Of a stretch of DNA of 64,000 nucleotides, positions 50,175 through 59,122 are shown one piece after another. Source of the DNA: Variovorax boronicumulans (lineage in GTDB: Bacteria; Pseudomonadota; Gammaproteobacteria; Burkholderiales; Burkholderiaceae_C); the NCBI RefSeq assembly GCF_019352895.1, contig NZ_JAAAFX010000009.1:1-64000 (forward strand), read 5' to 3'. The notes beneath the pieces were generated by a model. The model saw nothing but the letters and a program-made list of their open reading frames with translations, made no database searches and was not told the origin of the DNA. The translations under genes and the position numbers were made by a program. The first letter of the stretch is position 1; each line of letters opens with the position of its first letter.

Positions 50175-52628
50175 TCAGTGCGTGGCCCAGACGTTGGTCT
50201 GGCTCGCGTCGGGTCCCACCTGCGGCGTGATCTGGCCCTGGAGCTTGCCCGTGAGGGTGTCGACCTGGCCCACGATGTCGGCGGCGTAGAGCTTCTGCGT
50301 GTAGTTGCCCGGGATCACGTAGGCATGGTTGATCGGCCGCACCGAGTCGAAGTGCGTGTCCGCGCTGCCCGCGAATTCCGGCAGGGCCGTGATGTTGGCC
50401 GTGATGAAGGCTTCGGTGTACTTCGCGCGGTTCAGGTAGCTCGCATCGACCGCCGGGTCGGCGATCTGGAACATGTCCTGCAGCGTGCGCACGAAGGAGA
50501 AGTGGCTGTAGGCGTCGGTGTCGGCCACATTCTTCTTCGCCGTGCCCACGTCCTGCTGGTTGGAAATGATGCCGAAGATCGAGTTGCCGTGGCCGAAGTT
50601 GCCCGCGGCGTAGTTGCTCGGCGCGGCGGTGGCCGTGGCCTTGCCGCTCGCGTCCACCGTCACGGGTGCGGCGCCGGAGTTCTTGCCGCCCGCGTTCCAG
50701 CCGCAGCAGGAGCCGTTGCTGCCGCCTTCGCCTTCGTCGTACATCACGACGATCGCGACGCGCTTGTTCGGGTTCTTCCACAGCGCCGAGCTCTGGATCT
50801 TCTTGACCACCATGCCCAGGTAGATGTCGGCGCGCATCACGCCGTTGGCCTGGCCGTTGTTGTTGCTCACGCAACTCGTGTCGCTGCCCACGCCGTGCAT
50901 GTCGTCGCACTGGTCGGGCACGATGAAGTTGATGTTGCCCACGTCGCCCGTGGCCAGGTCCTTGCTGAACTGGTCGTAGACCCAGCCGCTGGGCACCGGG
51001 TAGGCCGAGGCCTTGAGCCAGTCGGCTTCCTGGTATTGCGTGCCGAAGATGGTGCGGTTGGTGGCCGCGAACTCGGGCAGGTTGCGCGCGCTCTGGTAGG
51101 CGATCGAGGGTCCGTGCTTGACCTTGTAGAGCCCGTTGACCACGCCGAAGTTGGGGGTGCCGGCGAGGCTGGGCGTCGAGCCGTCGAGGTTGGTGAAGCC
51201 GTTGAGGCGGTTGGTCGCGTCGTAGGTGGCGGTGATGGCCGGGTCGGCGATGCTGTCGGCGCGCACGTCCTGGCCGGGGTTCATCGACTCGCTGTAGGTG
51301 CGGATGGTGCGGCCCGTCCTGGACATCAGCGTGAACAGGTTGTCGCCGGGGATGTTGTGCACGGTGCCGCCGGTGGGGTTGTCGCCGCAGGTGGTGCTGG
51401 CCGCGCTGTAGCCGGCGCGGCTGGCGCTGGTCGCGGGTGGCAGCTGGCCCTGGGCGGGCAGGGGCTGGCCGTCGGAAGCCGTGCCGCCGGTGAAGGCGAC
51501 GTCGGTCACGGCATAGGGGGTGCCGGCGACCGCGCCGCAGCCGAACCAGTTGTCGTCGGTGATGCCGAAGTCGTCGCCGCCGCCCAGCGCGGTGTAGTTG
51601 GGCTCGGACGGGTTGCCGGTCGAGTAGTAGGTGCTGAGCTGGTTGTACTTGTTCAGGATGTAGTTGATGTTCACGGCCCGCGAGTTGCCGACGATCACGT
51701 CGGTCGACTTGTTCTCCTCGATGACCACGAAGATGTTGTCGTAGGCCGGCACGCCTTCCACGTTGAAGGCCGCCTGCTGGGCCTGCGCGAAGGTGATGGG
51801 CGCCTGCTTCTGCGTCGGCACCGAGGGCGTGGCGTTGCTGCCGTCGCGGTTGGTGAGGGTCACGCCCGTGAGGCCGACCAGGCGCGGGTCGCCGCCGGCG
51901 ACCGCCAGGTTGTCGGGGAACATGTCGCCGCGGTCGAGCTTGGTGGTCGCGTAGGTGTAGCGGTTGGTCAGCTCGTTGTCCTGGTACAGCGCCGCGTACT
52001 GGGTGGCGCCGCTCAGGGTGTTGACGTCGGCCAGCGGGTCGGTGACCGCGGCCGTGCCCAGATTGAAGACCGGGCCGTTGAGGCGGGCGGCGAGGTTGGC
52101 CTTCTCGGCCGCGTAGCTGCTGCCGTTGGCTTCCACCAGGCGCTGCGCTTCGCTCGACAGCGGGCTGATCACGACCTGGCCCACGCCCTGGTCGGCGATC
52201 TGGTCGGCCGACGCGCGCAGGATCAGGTGGCTGGCCACGGGCGCGCCGGTGGCGGTGTTGATCGCGCCGGTGCCGATGTCGGCCACCAGCGGGCCGGTGC
52301 CGGTGGTCGTCAGCGTGAACTTGCCGCTGGCGTCGGTGACCGCGGACGCTTCGCCGCTGTCGAGCACGCCGTTGCCGTTGCTGTCGACGAAGACCGTGGC
52401 CTTCTGGTAGTAGCCGGCCTTGAGCGTCGGATTGCCCGTGCTGCTGCCCGGCACGAAGCCGCTGGCGGCCACGACACCGCTGTACGTCGTGCTGCTCGTG
52501 TTGGTGGGGGGAGGCGTGATCGAGACGGAGCCGCTGCTCCCGTCATTCCCGCCGCCGCAAGCGGCGAGCACGCAAGCCGCAATGGTCGTCAATGACGTAA
52601 GCCAGACTCTTTTTTCGAGAATCAACAT
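50175..52628 (-). CDS. Exported phosphoesterase (phospholipase C/acid phosphatase superfamily)
   Basis: 817 residues from the ATG at 52628; upstream frame is non-coding. Signal peptide with a lipobox LAAC followed by a Gly/Ser/Thr-rich linker. Residues 60-280 form a beta-rich region with a DSNGNGVLDSGE calcium-binding-like loop (dockerin/SdrD-like). The phosphoesterase domain follows, starting IFVVIEENKSTDVIVG with the catalytic Thr/Ser region and metal ligands through NINFIVPDQCDDMHG, VMYDEGEGGS and GHGNSIFG. Family PF04185 includes AcpA and PlcC. Likely an outer-surface or periplasmic phosphatase or phospholipase. The window shows three 32-bp repeats upstream that may regulate it. Confidence 0.9.
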   Translation of the reverse strand: MLILEKRVWLTSLTTIAACVLAACGGGNDGSSGSVSITPPPTNTSSTTYSGVVAASGFVPGSSTGNPTLKAGYYQKATVFVDSNGNGVLDSGEASAVTDASGKFTLTTTGTGPLVADIGTGAINTATGAPVASHLILRASADQIADQGVGQVVISPLSSEAQRLVEANGSSYAAEKANLAARLNGPVFNLGTAAVTDPLADVNTLSGATQYAALYQDNELTNRYTYATTKLDRGDMFPDNLAVAGGDPRLVGLTGVTLTNRDGSNATPSVPTQKQAPITFAQAQQAAFNVEGVPAYDNIFVVIEENKSTDVIVGNSRAVNINYILNKYNQLSTYYSTGNPSEPNYTALGGGDDFGITDDNWFGCGAVAGTPYAVTDVAFTGGTASDGQPLPAQGQLPPATSASRAGYSAASTTCGDNPTGGTVHNIPGDNLFTLMSRTGRTIRTYSESMNPGQDVRADSIADPAITATYDATNRLNGFTNLDGSTPSLAGTPNFGVVNGLYKVKHGPSIAYQSARNLPEFAATNRTIFGTQYQEADWLKASAYPVPSGWVYDQFSKDLATGDVGNINFIVPDQCDDMHGVGSDTSCVSNNNGQANGVMRADIYLGMVVKKIQSSALWKNPNKRVAIVVMYDEGEGGSNGSCCGWNAGGKNSGAAPVTVDASGKATATAAPSNYAAGNFGHGNSIFGIISNQQDVGTAKKNVADTDAYSHFSFVRTLQDMFQIADPAVDASYLNRAKYTEAFITANITALPEFAGSADTHFDSVRPINHAYVIPGNYTQKLYAADIVGQVDTLTGKLQGQITPQVGPDASQTNVWATH

Positions 52629-53019
52629 ATAAATATTGGGGGGTGTGGGTGATGGAAGGTTTTGGCCGGCCGCGCGGGAATTCGGGCGTCGTTTTCTTTT
52701 CAATACGAACCGCCACGTCGAGGGGCAATGTAGAAATGCCTGGTGACAGTTGTGTGTCAGACGCGCGTTGGACGCTTTGCCAATTCGGGTGCGCAGGCGC
52801 GGCCAATTCGCTTTCAATAATTCAATGATCTGACCGAGGCCTGACCCCCGGATGTCAATTTCTGACGGCGGCCTGACTTATTGGGTCCATTGACTGACCC
52901 CGGCCTGACCTATTGAATCAATCGGAAATTGGAAACAATTTGCAAAAAAATACGCGCACCCGCCCCGGGCCGCGTCAGCGGTCTTCGGGCGTCGCAGCGG
53001 GCCCGGCCGAGAGGCCGGC
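52629..53019. other. Upstream region of the phosphoesterase gene
   Basis: 391 bp without an open frame of note. It holds the 32-bp tandem repeats at 52830-52925. The downstream part (52629-52700) is A+T-rich and likely contains the promoter. A T-run near 52942-52948 on the minus strand, after a GC-rich stretch, could be the terminator of the LysR gene but the hairpin is poor. Confidence 0.45.
52830..52925. repeat. Three 32-bp tandem direct repeats
   Basis: Units at 52830-52861, 52862-52893 and 52894-52925. Each begins CTGAC-N3/4-GGCCTGAC; units 2 and 3 continue with T/C-TATTG. Within a unit the CTGAC words are 11 bp apart (one helical turn). The unit length is exactly 32 in both steps. No spacers and no leader, so not CRISPR. 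A direct-repeat binding site for a response regulator or other dimeric activator is plausible. Confidence 0.75.
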
Positions 53020-53976
53020 TCAGCCGGCCATCGACAGCGCGCCGGTCTGCTGCGCGATGGTCTTGCGCAGGCAGTCGCGCAGCAGCTTCGCGCTCGGCGA
53101 CAGCGGCCGGCCGACGCTCCACAGCAGCCCCACGGGCCGCACCAGCGAGGGCAGCGGCAGGGGCAGCACCTCGACGATGCGCGCCTTGTCGAACTCCTTC
53201 GAGATCGAGGCCGGCAGCGTGGCGATCGCGTCGCTGTGCGCGAGGTAGCTGCGGATGAAGGACACCGACAGCGTCTCGATCGCGTTGGCCGGCTCAGGCA
53301 GGCCGCTGTCCTTGAACCATTGCGACAGCGGTTCGCGCAGCAGCGAGCCCTCGGGCGGCAGGATCCAGGCGTAGGGCGCGAGGTCCACCCATTCGAGGCT
53401 GCTGTGGCGTGCCAGCGGGTGGCCGGCGCGCACCACCACCGTGGTCTGGTCCTCGAACAGCACCTCTTCCTCGACGCCGGTGTCGGCCTTCTGCAGGGGC
53501 AGCGTGCCCAGGATCAGCTCGATGGCGCCCGAGCGCATCTCGTGCAGCAGCACGTCCATCGTCGCCTCGCGCACGATCACCGGCGTGGCCGGCGAGAGCT
53601 TCTTGAGCTTGAGCAGGCTCGCGGGCAGCAGCGAGATGGCGGAGGAGGGCAGCACGCCGATGCGGATCTTGCCGGTGACGCCGTGCGACAGCGCATGCAG
53701 CTCGTCGCCCACTTCGGCCAGCCCGCGCATCATCATCTTGGCGCCGCGGATCATGCATTCGCCGAAGGGCGTGGGCGTGATGCCGCGCACGCTGCGGTCG
53801 AACAGCTTCATCTCCAGCCCTTCCTCCAGCTCGGTCAGGGTCTTGGAAACGGCCGGCGTCGTGACGTTCATCAGGGCCGCGACCTTGCCGATCTGGCGGT
53901 AGTCGTCCAGCGCCACCAGCAGCTGGAAGTGGCGCGGCTTGAGGCCGGCGCGGATGTACCAATCGAGCTTCGCCAT
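53020..53976 (-). CDS. LysR-family regulator of the aromatic catabolic operon
   Basis: 318 residues from the ATG at 53976, preceded by AAGGAAG. HTH: WYIRAGLKPRHFQLLVALDDYRQIGKVAALMNVTTPAVSKTLTELEEGLEMKLFDRSVRGITPTPFG, the form found in PcaQ/GbpR-like members (RHxQLLVALDEHRSIGRAA). The effector domain contains RSGAIELILGTLPLQ. It diverges from the PhzS-like monooxygenase gene 285 bp away. Two TT(A/T)ACC-N4-GGT dyads lie in between. It likely activates the operon in response to its substrate. Confidence 0.92.
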   Translation of the reverse strand: MAKLDWYIRAGLKPRHFQLLVALDDYRQIGKVAALMNVTTPAVSKTLTELEEGLEMKLFDRSVRGITPTPFGECMIRGAKMMMRGLAEVGDELHALSHGVTGKIRIGVLPSSAISLLPASLLKLKKLSPATPVIVREATMDVLLHEMRSGAIELILGTLPLQKADTGVEEEVLFEDQTTVVVRAGHPLARHSSLEWVDLAPYAWILPPEGSLLREPLSQWFKDSGLPEPANAIETLSVSFIRSYLAHSDAIATLPASISKEFDKARIVEVLPLPLPSLVRPVGLLWSVGRPLSPSAKLLRDCLRKTIAQQTGALSMAG

Positions 53977-54021
53977 GGACGATCTTCCTTTTCGAGTCTG
54001 CACCGGGATGGTGCGTCTCCA

Positions 54022-54037
54022 TTTACCAATTGGTTGG
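54022..54037. promoter_or_regulatory. Candidate LysR-binding dyad 1
   Basis: TTTACCAATTGGTTGG (54022-54037), containing the perfect palindrome ACCAATTGGT, 46 bp before the LysR start. Compare the dyad at 54147-54162. Confidence 0.5.
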
Positions 54038-54146
54038 GTCTGAGGGCGGCTGGCGCTTGCGAGTCGCGCAGGACCCAAGGGTAGCAATGTTCGGGTCAGC
54101 CTGTGGTGGGCCGCCGTGGTGCATGCTTCTGCCGCTTTTTCGGGCC

Positions 54147-54162
54147 TTAACCAGACGGTAAA
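54147..54162. promoter_or_regulatory. Candidate LysR-binding dyad 2
   Basis: TTAACC-AGAC-GGTAAA (54147-54162), 100 bp before the monooxygenase start. Same TT-x-ACC-N4-GGT form as dyad 1. Confidence 0.5.
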
Positions 54163-54261
54163 GGGAAGCGGCTCAATATTCAATTGTCATAAATCGCAAG
54201 GCTTCTACGATCCGTCCCCGATCAAGCAGTGTTTTTTCCAATGGATCACAGGAGCGAGTCG

Positions 54262-55518
54262 ATGGAAGTGATTGTCGTCGGGGGTGGAATCGGAGGCATG
54301 TCTGCGGCGTTGAGCCTGCATGCCGCGGGCATCGGGGCGCAGGTGTACGAAGCGGCGCCGCAGATCGCCGCCATGGGGCTGGGCATCCATCTGCAGCCGA
54401 ACGCGGTGCGCGAACTCACCGAGCTGGGGCTGGCCGATGCGCTGCACAGCCAGGCCGTCGCGATCCAGGAACTGGCCTTCTACAGCAAGCGCGGCCAGCG
54501 CATCTGGAGCGAGCCGCGCGGCCGCGAGGCCGGCTACCACTGGCCGCAGTACGCGATCAACCGCGGCACGCTGCAGGTGATCCTGCTCGAGGCCGCACGC
54601 GCGCGCCTGGGCGCCGGGCGCATCCACACCGGCCACCGGCTGGCGTCCTTCGAACAGGACGAGACCGGGGTCACGGCCCACTTCGTGGACAGCGTCACCG
54701 GCGCGCCGCTGCCGCCGGTGCGCGGCGACGTGCTGGTGGCGGCCGACGGCCTGCATTCCGTGGTGCGCAAGCATTTCTACCCCGACCAGCCACTGCGCTA
54801 CGGCGGCCAGCTGATGTGGCGCAGCGCGGTCAGCGCCGCGCCCTTCCTGGGCGGCAGCACCATGATCATCGCGGGCCACCGCAACCAGAAGCTGGTGTGC
54901 TACCCGATGCGCAACCAGGCCGACGGCACGGTGATCCTCAACTGGATCGCGGAGCTGGGCCAGAGCGGCGACGGCCCGCCGCGCGAGGAATGGAACCAGA
55001 AGGTCGACCGCAGCAAGTTCTCCGGTGCCTTCGACGCCTGGACCTTCGACTGGCTCGACGTGCCCGCGCTGATGAAGGCCGGTGCCGAGGTCTTCGAGTT
55101 CCCCAAGGTCGACCGCGATCCGGTGCCGCAATGGACCTTCGGCCGCGTCACGCTGCTGGGCGATGCGGCGCACCCGATGCACCCGGTGGGTTCGCAGGCC
55201 GGTTCGCAGGCGGTGGTCGACGGCCGCGTGCTCGCGCACCACCTGGCCGCCACGCGCGACAAGCCGCAGGAAGGCTTGCTGCGCTACGAGGCCGACCGCC
55301 TGCCGCCGATGCGCGACATCGCCTTGCAGAACCGCACCCTGGGCCCGGAACTGGTCATGGAGATCGTCGAGGAGCGCGCACCCCAGGGCTTCGCCCACAT
55401 CCACGACGTGCTGAGCGCCGAAGACCTGCAGGAGCGTGCCGATGCCTTCAAGCGGCTCGCGGGCTTCGCGGTCGAGAGCCTCAACAACCGGCCTTCCTAC
55501 AGCGTCGCGCGGCCCTGA
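54262..55518 (+). CDS. FAD-dependent monooxygenase (PhzS-like group A)
   Basis: 418 residues from the ATG at 54262, chosen for AGGAGCG just upstream; ATGs at 54229 and 54241 are weaker. FAD motif VIVVGGGIGGMSAALSLHAAG, DG motif VLVAADGLHSVVR, and GD motif LLGDAAHPMHPVGSQAGSQAVVDGRVLAHHL. This 'HPVGS-x-x-x-SQA-x-x-D' form belongs to the PhzS/flavin-dependent oxidoreductase set of aromatic hydroxylases. It would add a hydroxyl to the ring, the first catabolic step before extradiol cleavage. First gene of the operon. Confidence 0.9.
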   Translation: MEVIVVGGGIGGMSAALSLHAAGIGAQVYEAAPQIAAMGLGIHLQPNAVRELTELGLADALHSQAVAIQELAFYSKRGQRIWSEPRGREAGYHWPQYAINRGTLQVILLEAARARLGAGRIHTGHRLASFEQDETGVTAHFVDSVTGAPLPPVRGDVLVAADGLHSVVRKHFYPDQPLRYGGQLMWRSAVSAAPFLGGSTMIIAGHRNQKLVCYPMRNQADGTVILNWIAELGQSGDGPPREEWNQKVDRSKFSGAFDAWTFDWLDVPALMKAGAEVFEFPKVDRDPVPQWTFGRVTLLGDAAHPMHPVGSQAGSQAVVDGRVLAHHLAATRDKPQEGLLRYEADRLPPMRDIALQNRTLGPELVMEIVEERAPQGFAHIHDVLSAEDLQERADAFKRLAGFAVESLNNRPSYSVARP

Positions 55519-55570
55519 GATCGCGCACCTGCTCCTCTCCTTTTCGTTACCACCCTTCAGAAAGCCAGCC

Positions 55571-56200
55571 ATGCCTCCACGCTTCAAGCCGATCCGCTCG
55601 CTGACCGCCACGCTGCTTCTCGCAGCCTGCGCGGTGTCGGGCTTCGCGCAGCCACAACAACAAGCACCCCAATCCGCGAGCACGATCGAATCGCGCCTGA
55701 AGACCGAGCTGCTCGCACTCGGCTTTCCCGAAGGGCAACTGCCGGTGCTCAAGCCAGCCTTCGGCAACTACGTCGATGCGGTGAAGGTCGGCAACATGCT
55801 CTACCTGTCGAGCGCCGCGCCGCAGCGCCCCGACGGCCAGTTCGTCAAGGGCCGCGTGCCCGACCAGGTCGGCGTGGCCGACGCGATGGTCGCGGCCAAG
55901 CTGGCCTGCGTGCGGCAGATCGCGCGCCTGAAGCTGGTGCTGGGCGACCTGAACCAGGTGCAGCGCATCGTCTACGTGCGCGGCAAGGTCTATTCGCAAC
56001 CCGACTTCACCGACCAGACCAAGGTGACCGATGCCTGCTCGGCGCTCTACGTCTCGGTGTTCGGCGATGCCGGCCGCCATGCGCGCACCACCGAGGGCAT
56101 CGTGGCCGGCCCCTTCGGCGTGGCGGTGGAGATGGAGACCTTCGTTGAACTGAAACCGACGGCGACGCTGGTGTCCGCCGCACCCGAGGAGAAGAAGTGA
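55571..56200 (+). CDS. Exported RidA-like protein
   Basis: 209 residues from the ATG at 55571. An N-terminal signal peptide (LTATLLLAACAVSGFAQPQ) is clear, with Ala-type cleavage at FAQ likely; the AAC also permits a lipoprotein reading. The rest is a YjgF/YER057c/UK114 (RidA) domain of the longer PA5083-like type: LPVLKPAFGNYVDAVKVGNMLYLSSAAPQ, VRQIARLKLVLGDLNQVQRIVYVRGKV, and a final EGIVAGPFGVAVEMETFVEL. RidA enzymes deaminate enamines in the cytoplasm, so an exported one is unusual. The stop overlaps the next gene's GTG. Confidence 0.85.
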   Translation: MPPRFKPIRSLTATLLLAACAVSGFAQPQQQAPQSASTIESRLKTELLALGFPEGQLPVLKPAFGNYVDAVKVGNMLYLSSAAPQRPDGQFVKGRVPDQVGVADAMVAAKLACVRQIARLKLVLGDLNQVQRIVYVRGKVYSQPDFTDQTKVTDACSALYVSVFGDAGRHARTTEGIVAGPFGVAVEMETFVELKPTATLVSAAPEEKK

Positions 56201-57357
56201 GCCCGCGTTCCACCCCCCAATTCGTCCGCCTCGCGGCCGGCCTGCTGTGCGGCCTCGCGCTGGTCGGCGGCGCCCTGGCCCAGACCACCACCAAGATCGG
56301 CTTCCAGGCCGGCCTCACCGGTCCCGCCGCGGCCGACGGCAATGCCGGGCTGGCCGCGGCCAAGCTCGCGGTCGAGCAGATCAACGGTGCCGGCGGCCTC
56401 AACGGCAAAAAGCTCGAACTGGTGGTCTACGACGACCAGGGCAAGCCCGAGCAGGCCGTGCCCATCGCCAACCGCATGGTGGGCGACGGCGTGCGCGCCG
56501 TGGTGTCGGCCGGCTTCTCCGGCCCCTCGCGCGCGGCCGCGCCGGTGTTCCAGAAGGCAAAGATTCCCTACATCGCCTCGATCGCCTTCGCGCCCGAGAT
56601 CACGCGCACCGGCAACTACATGTTCCGCGTGACCAGCGTGGGCGAGGTGCAGGGCCGCGCCGCCGCCAAGCTGGTGGGCGAGGTGCTGCGCAAGAAGCGC
56701 ACCGTGCTGCTGACCATCAAGACCGACTTCGGCAAGACCCTGGCCGCGGGCTTCAAGGAGGCTGCGCCCAAGTTCGGCGTGCAGCTGCTCAAGGAGTATG
56801 AATACGCGCCCAGCGACCGCCAGTTCGGCCCGCTGATCGCGAGCATCAAGGCCGACAACCCCGAGGTCATCTACGCCACCGGCTTCTACTTCACCGCCGG
56901 TCCGCTGGTCGCGCAGCTGCGCAGCGCGGGCATCACGGCCGACGTGGTGGGCGCCGAGTCGCTGAGCTCGCAGCAGTACATCGACATCGCGGGCCAGGCC
57001 GCCGAAGGCACGGTCATCACCAACGTGATCGACTGGGGCTCGCAGCTGCCCGAGATCGCCGACTTCCTCAAGGCCTACGAGAAGGCGACGAACAGCAAGG
57101 CCGAGGCCGCCGCCACGTCGACCCATGCGGCCGTGACCACGCTGGCCGCCGCGATCCGCAAGGCCAAATCGGACGAGCCCGAGAAGATCCGCGCCGCGCT
57201 GGAAACCACCGACGTGATGACCGCCATCGGCCGCATCAGCTTCAACAAGCTGCACGAGGTGAAGAAGAACTTCCCGCTGAGCATCGTGCGCAACGGCAAG
57301 TGGGAACGCTTCGGCGTGATCGACGACGCCGCGCTGCTGGCGCCGCCCGAGCAATGA
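56197..57357 (+). CDS. Periplasmic substrate-binding protein, Liv/type-1 (cluster 2)
   Basis: 386 residues with GTG at 56197 (GTGA overlap with the RidA-like stop). Signal peptide LAAGLLCGLALVGGALAQ, mature TTTKIGFQAGLTGPAAADGNAGL, AVEQINGAGGLNGKKLELVVYDDQGKPEQAV, VVSAGFSGPSRAAAPVFQKAKIPYI. Peripla_BP_6 family, ABC importer receptor. Its ligand is presumably the aromatic or related acid degraded by the operon. Confidence 0.94.
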   Translation: MSPRSTPQFVRLAAGLLCGLALVGGALAQTTTKIGFQAGLTGPAAADGNAGLAAAKLAVEQINGAGGLNGKKLELVVYDDQGKPEQAVPIANRMVGDGVRAVVSAGFSGPSRAAAPVFQKAKIPYIASIAFAPEITRTGNYMFRVTSVGEVQGRAAAKLVGEVLRKKRTVLLTIKTDFGKTLAAGFKEAAPKFGVQLLKEYEYAPSDRQFGPLIASIKADNPEVIYATGFYFTAGPLVAQLRSAGITADVVGAESLSSQQYIDIAGQAAEGTVITNVIDWGSQLPEIADFLKAYEKATNSKAEAAATSTHAAVTTLAAAIRKAKSDEPEKIRAALETTDVMTAIGRISFNKLHEVKKNFPLSIVRNGKWERFGVIDDAALLAPPEQ

Positions 57358-58295
57358 GCCTGTTCCTCAACCTCTCGTCGCAGGGGCTGATCAACGGCGC
57401 GGTCTACGCGCTGATCGCGATCGGCCTGGCGATGGTGTTCGGGCTGCTGCGCATCCTGCACATCGCGCATGCGGGGCTGTTCGCGCTCGGCGGCTACCTG
57501 GGGCTGGTGATCACCAACGCCACCGGCAGCTTCGCGCTCGGGCTGGTGCTGTCGATGGCGCTGGTCGCCATCTGCGGCGTGCTGATGTACCGCCTGTGCT
57601 ACGAGCCCATCCTCGACCAGCCGCCCTACGTGCCGCTGATCGCCTCGGTCGGCATGTTCCTCGCCATCGAGGAGCTGCTGCGGCTGGTGTTCGGCGACCA
57701 CGGCCTGTCGTACCACGTGCCGCCGCTGGCCGGTGCCATCGACGTGGGCAGCATGCGCATCAAGTACGCCGAGATCGCGGTGGTGGTGATGGCCTGCGTG
57801 CTGCTGGGCGGGCTGGCGCTGTTCGCCACCCGCACGCGCATCGGCATGGCCTGGCGCGCGACCGTCAGCGAGCCGCGCATGGCGGCCTCGTGCGGCGTGA
57901 GCCTGCGCCAGGTGCGCTACCTGAACTTCGCCATCGGCTCGGCCTTCGCCGCCGCCGCGGGCGTGATGGTGGGCGTGCTCAACAACCTGGTCGAGCCCTC
58001 GATGGGCGCAGTGCCCAGCTACAAGGCGCTGGCCATCATCGTGCTGGGCGGCCTGGGCAACATGGGCGGCACCCTGGTCGCGGCGCTGCTGCTGGGCCTG
58101 GTCGAAGCCTTCGGCGCGACCTACCTCTCGAACTACCTCGACCGCGACAGCATCGCGTTCGCGGCCATGCTGTGCGTGCTGCTGATCAAGCCCGAGGGCC
58201 TGTTCTCCGGGCCCGCACGCGCCACCGGCGGGCTCGCCAAGACACTGCAATTGAAGGGAGCGGCCAAGTGGGTGCTTACGAAACGTCCATCCTGA
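57354..58295 (+). CDS. livH: LivH-type ABC permease (cluster 2)
   Basis: 313 residues, ATG at 57354 overlapping the previous stop. LivH opening NLSSQGLINGAVYALIAIGLAMVFGLLRILHIAHAGLFALGGYLG has the family's N/H-x-A-H-G/A-x-L-x-x-L-G-A/GY pattern. EAA-like loop in YKALAIIVLGGLGNMGGTLVAALLLGLVEAF. Its tail overlaps the LivM start by 28 bases. Confidence 0.94.
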   Translation: MSLFLNLSSQGLINGAVYALIAIGLAMVFGLLRILHIAHAGLFALGGYLGLVITNATGSFALGLVLSMALVAICGVLMYRLCYEPILDQPPYVPLIASVGMFLAIEELLRLVFGDHGLSYHVPPLAGAIDVGSMRIKYAEIAVVVMACVLLGGLALFATRTRIGMAWRATVSEPRMAASCGVSLRQVRYLNFAIGSAFAAAAGVMVGVLNNLVEPSMGAVPSYKALAIIVLGGLGNMGGTLVAALLLGLVEAFGATYLSNYLDRDSIAFAAMLCVLLIKPEGLFSGPARATGGLAKTLQLKGAAKWVLTKRPS

Positions 58296-59122
58296 CGCTG
58301 GTGGCGATCAACGTGATCCTCGCGCTGAGCCTGAACCTGATCTCCGGCCTCTGCGGCCAGGTGAGCCTGGGCCACGCCGCCTTCTTCGGCGTCGGCGCCT
58401 ATGCCACGGCGCTGCTGGCCAAGGCCGGCTTCGGCCTCTGGCTCACGCTGCCGCTGGCGCTGCTGGCGGCGGGGGTCTTCGGGCTGGTCGTGGGCTTCTG
58501 CAGCCTGCGGGTGCGCGACGACTTCCTGGCCATCGCGACCATGGCGGCGGGCTTCCTGTTCCTCGGCGTGGTGCGCACCAGCGATGCGCTGGGCGGCGAG
58601 CTCGGCATCTCGCAGATCCCCGAGACTGCGCTGGGCGACTTCTTCCCCTACTTCGTGGTGCTGTGCGCCGTGGCCGCGGGCCTGTTCTGCGCCTGGGTCA
58701 AGAAGAGCTGGCTGGGCTATGCCTTCGAGGCCGTGGCCGCCGACGAGACGGCCGCGCGCAGCCTGGGCATCGACACGCCGCGCTTCAAGCTGGCGGCCTT
58801 CGCGCTCGGCACCGCGCTGGCCGGCGTGGCCGGCTGCCTCTATGCCTACTACCTGGGCACGGTGGGCGCCGAGGCCTTCGGCTTCCCGGTGTCGGTGATG
58901 ATCCTTGCGATGGTGGTGATCGGCGGCATGGGCTCGATCTGGGGCAGCGTGCTGGCCGCGACCCTGCTCACGCTGATGCCCGAATGGTTCCGCTTCATCA
59001 ACGACTACAAGCTGCTGGTCTTCGGCCTGCTGCTGTTCATGATGATGCGTTTCGTGCCCGGCGGCCTGTTCCCGCTGGTGCTGCGGCAGGCCGCACGGCT
59101 GCGCGGAGGGAAGGCGGCATGA
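58268..59122 (+). CDS. livM: LivM-type ABC permease (cluster 2)
   Basis: 284 residues from the GTG at 58268, preceded by GAAGGGAG; the frame above is antiphase to livH and not coding. LivM signature LALSLNLISGLCGQVSLGHAAFFGVGAYATALL, then VGFCSLRVRDDFLAIATMAAGFLFLGVV, then MVVIGGMGSIWGSVLAATLLTLMPEW. Somewhat short for LivM. ATGA joins it to LivG. Confidence 0.93.
   Translation: MGAYETSILTLVAINVILALSLNLISGLCGQVSLGHAAFFGVGAYATALLAKAGFGLWLTLPLALLAAGVFGLVVGFCSLRVRDDFLAIATMAAGFLFLGVVRTSDALGGELGISQIPETALGDFFPYFVVLCAVAAGLFCAWVKKSWLGYAFEAVAADETAARSLGIDTPRFKLAAFALGTALAGVAGCLYAYYLGTVGAEAFGFPVSVMILAMVVIGGMGSIWGSVLAATLLTLMPEWFRFINDYKLLVFGLLLFMMMRFVPGGLFPLVLRQAARLRGGKAA

Noticed and set aside
50094..52595. 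833-codon plus-strand frame opposite the phosphoesterase
   Set aside because: Almost pure Val/Gly/Arg/His shadow; the phosphoesterase on the other strand has a signal peptide and catalytic motifs.
52830..52925. CRISPR array
   Set aside because: The 32-bp units are contiguous without unique spacers, only three copies exist, and there are no cas genes.
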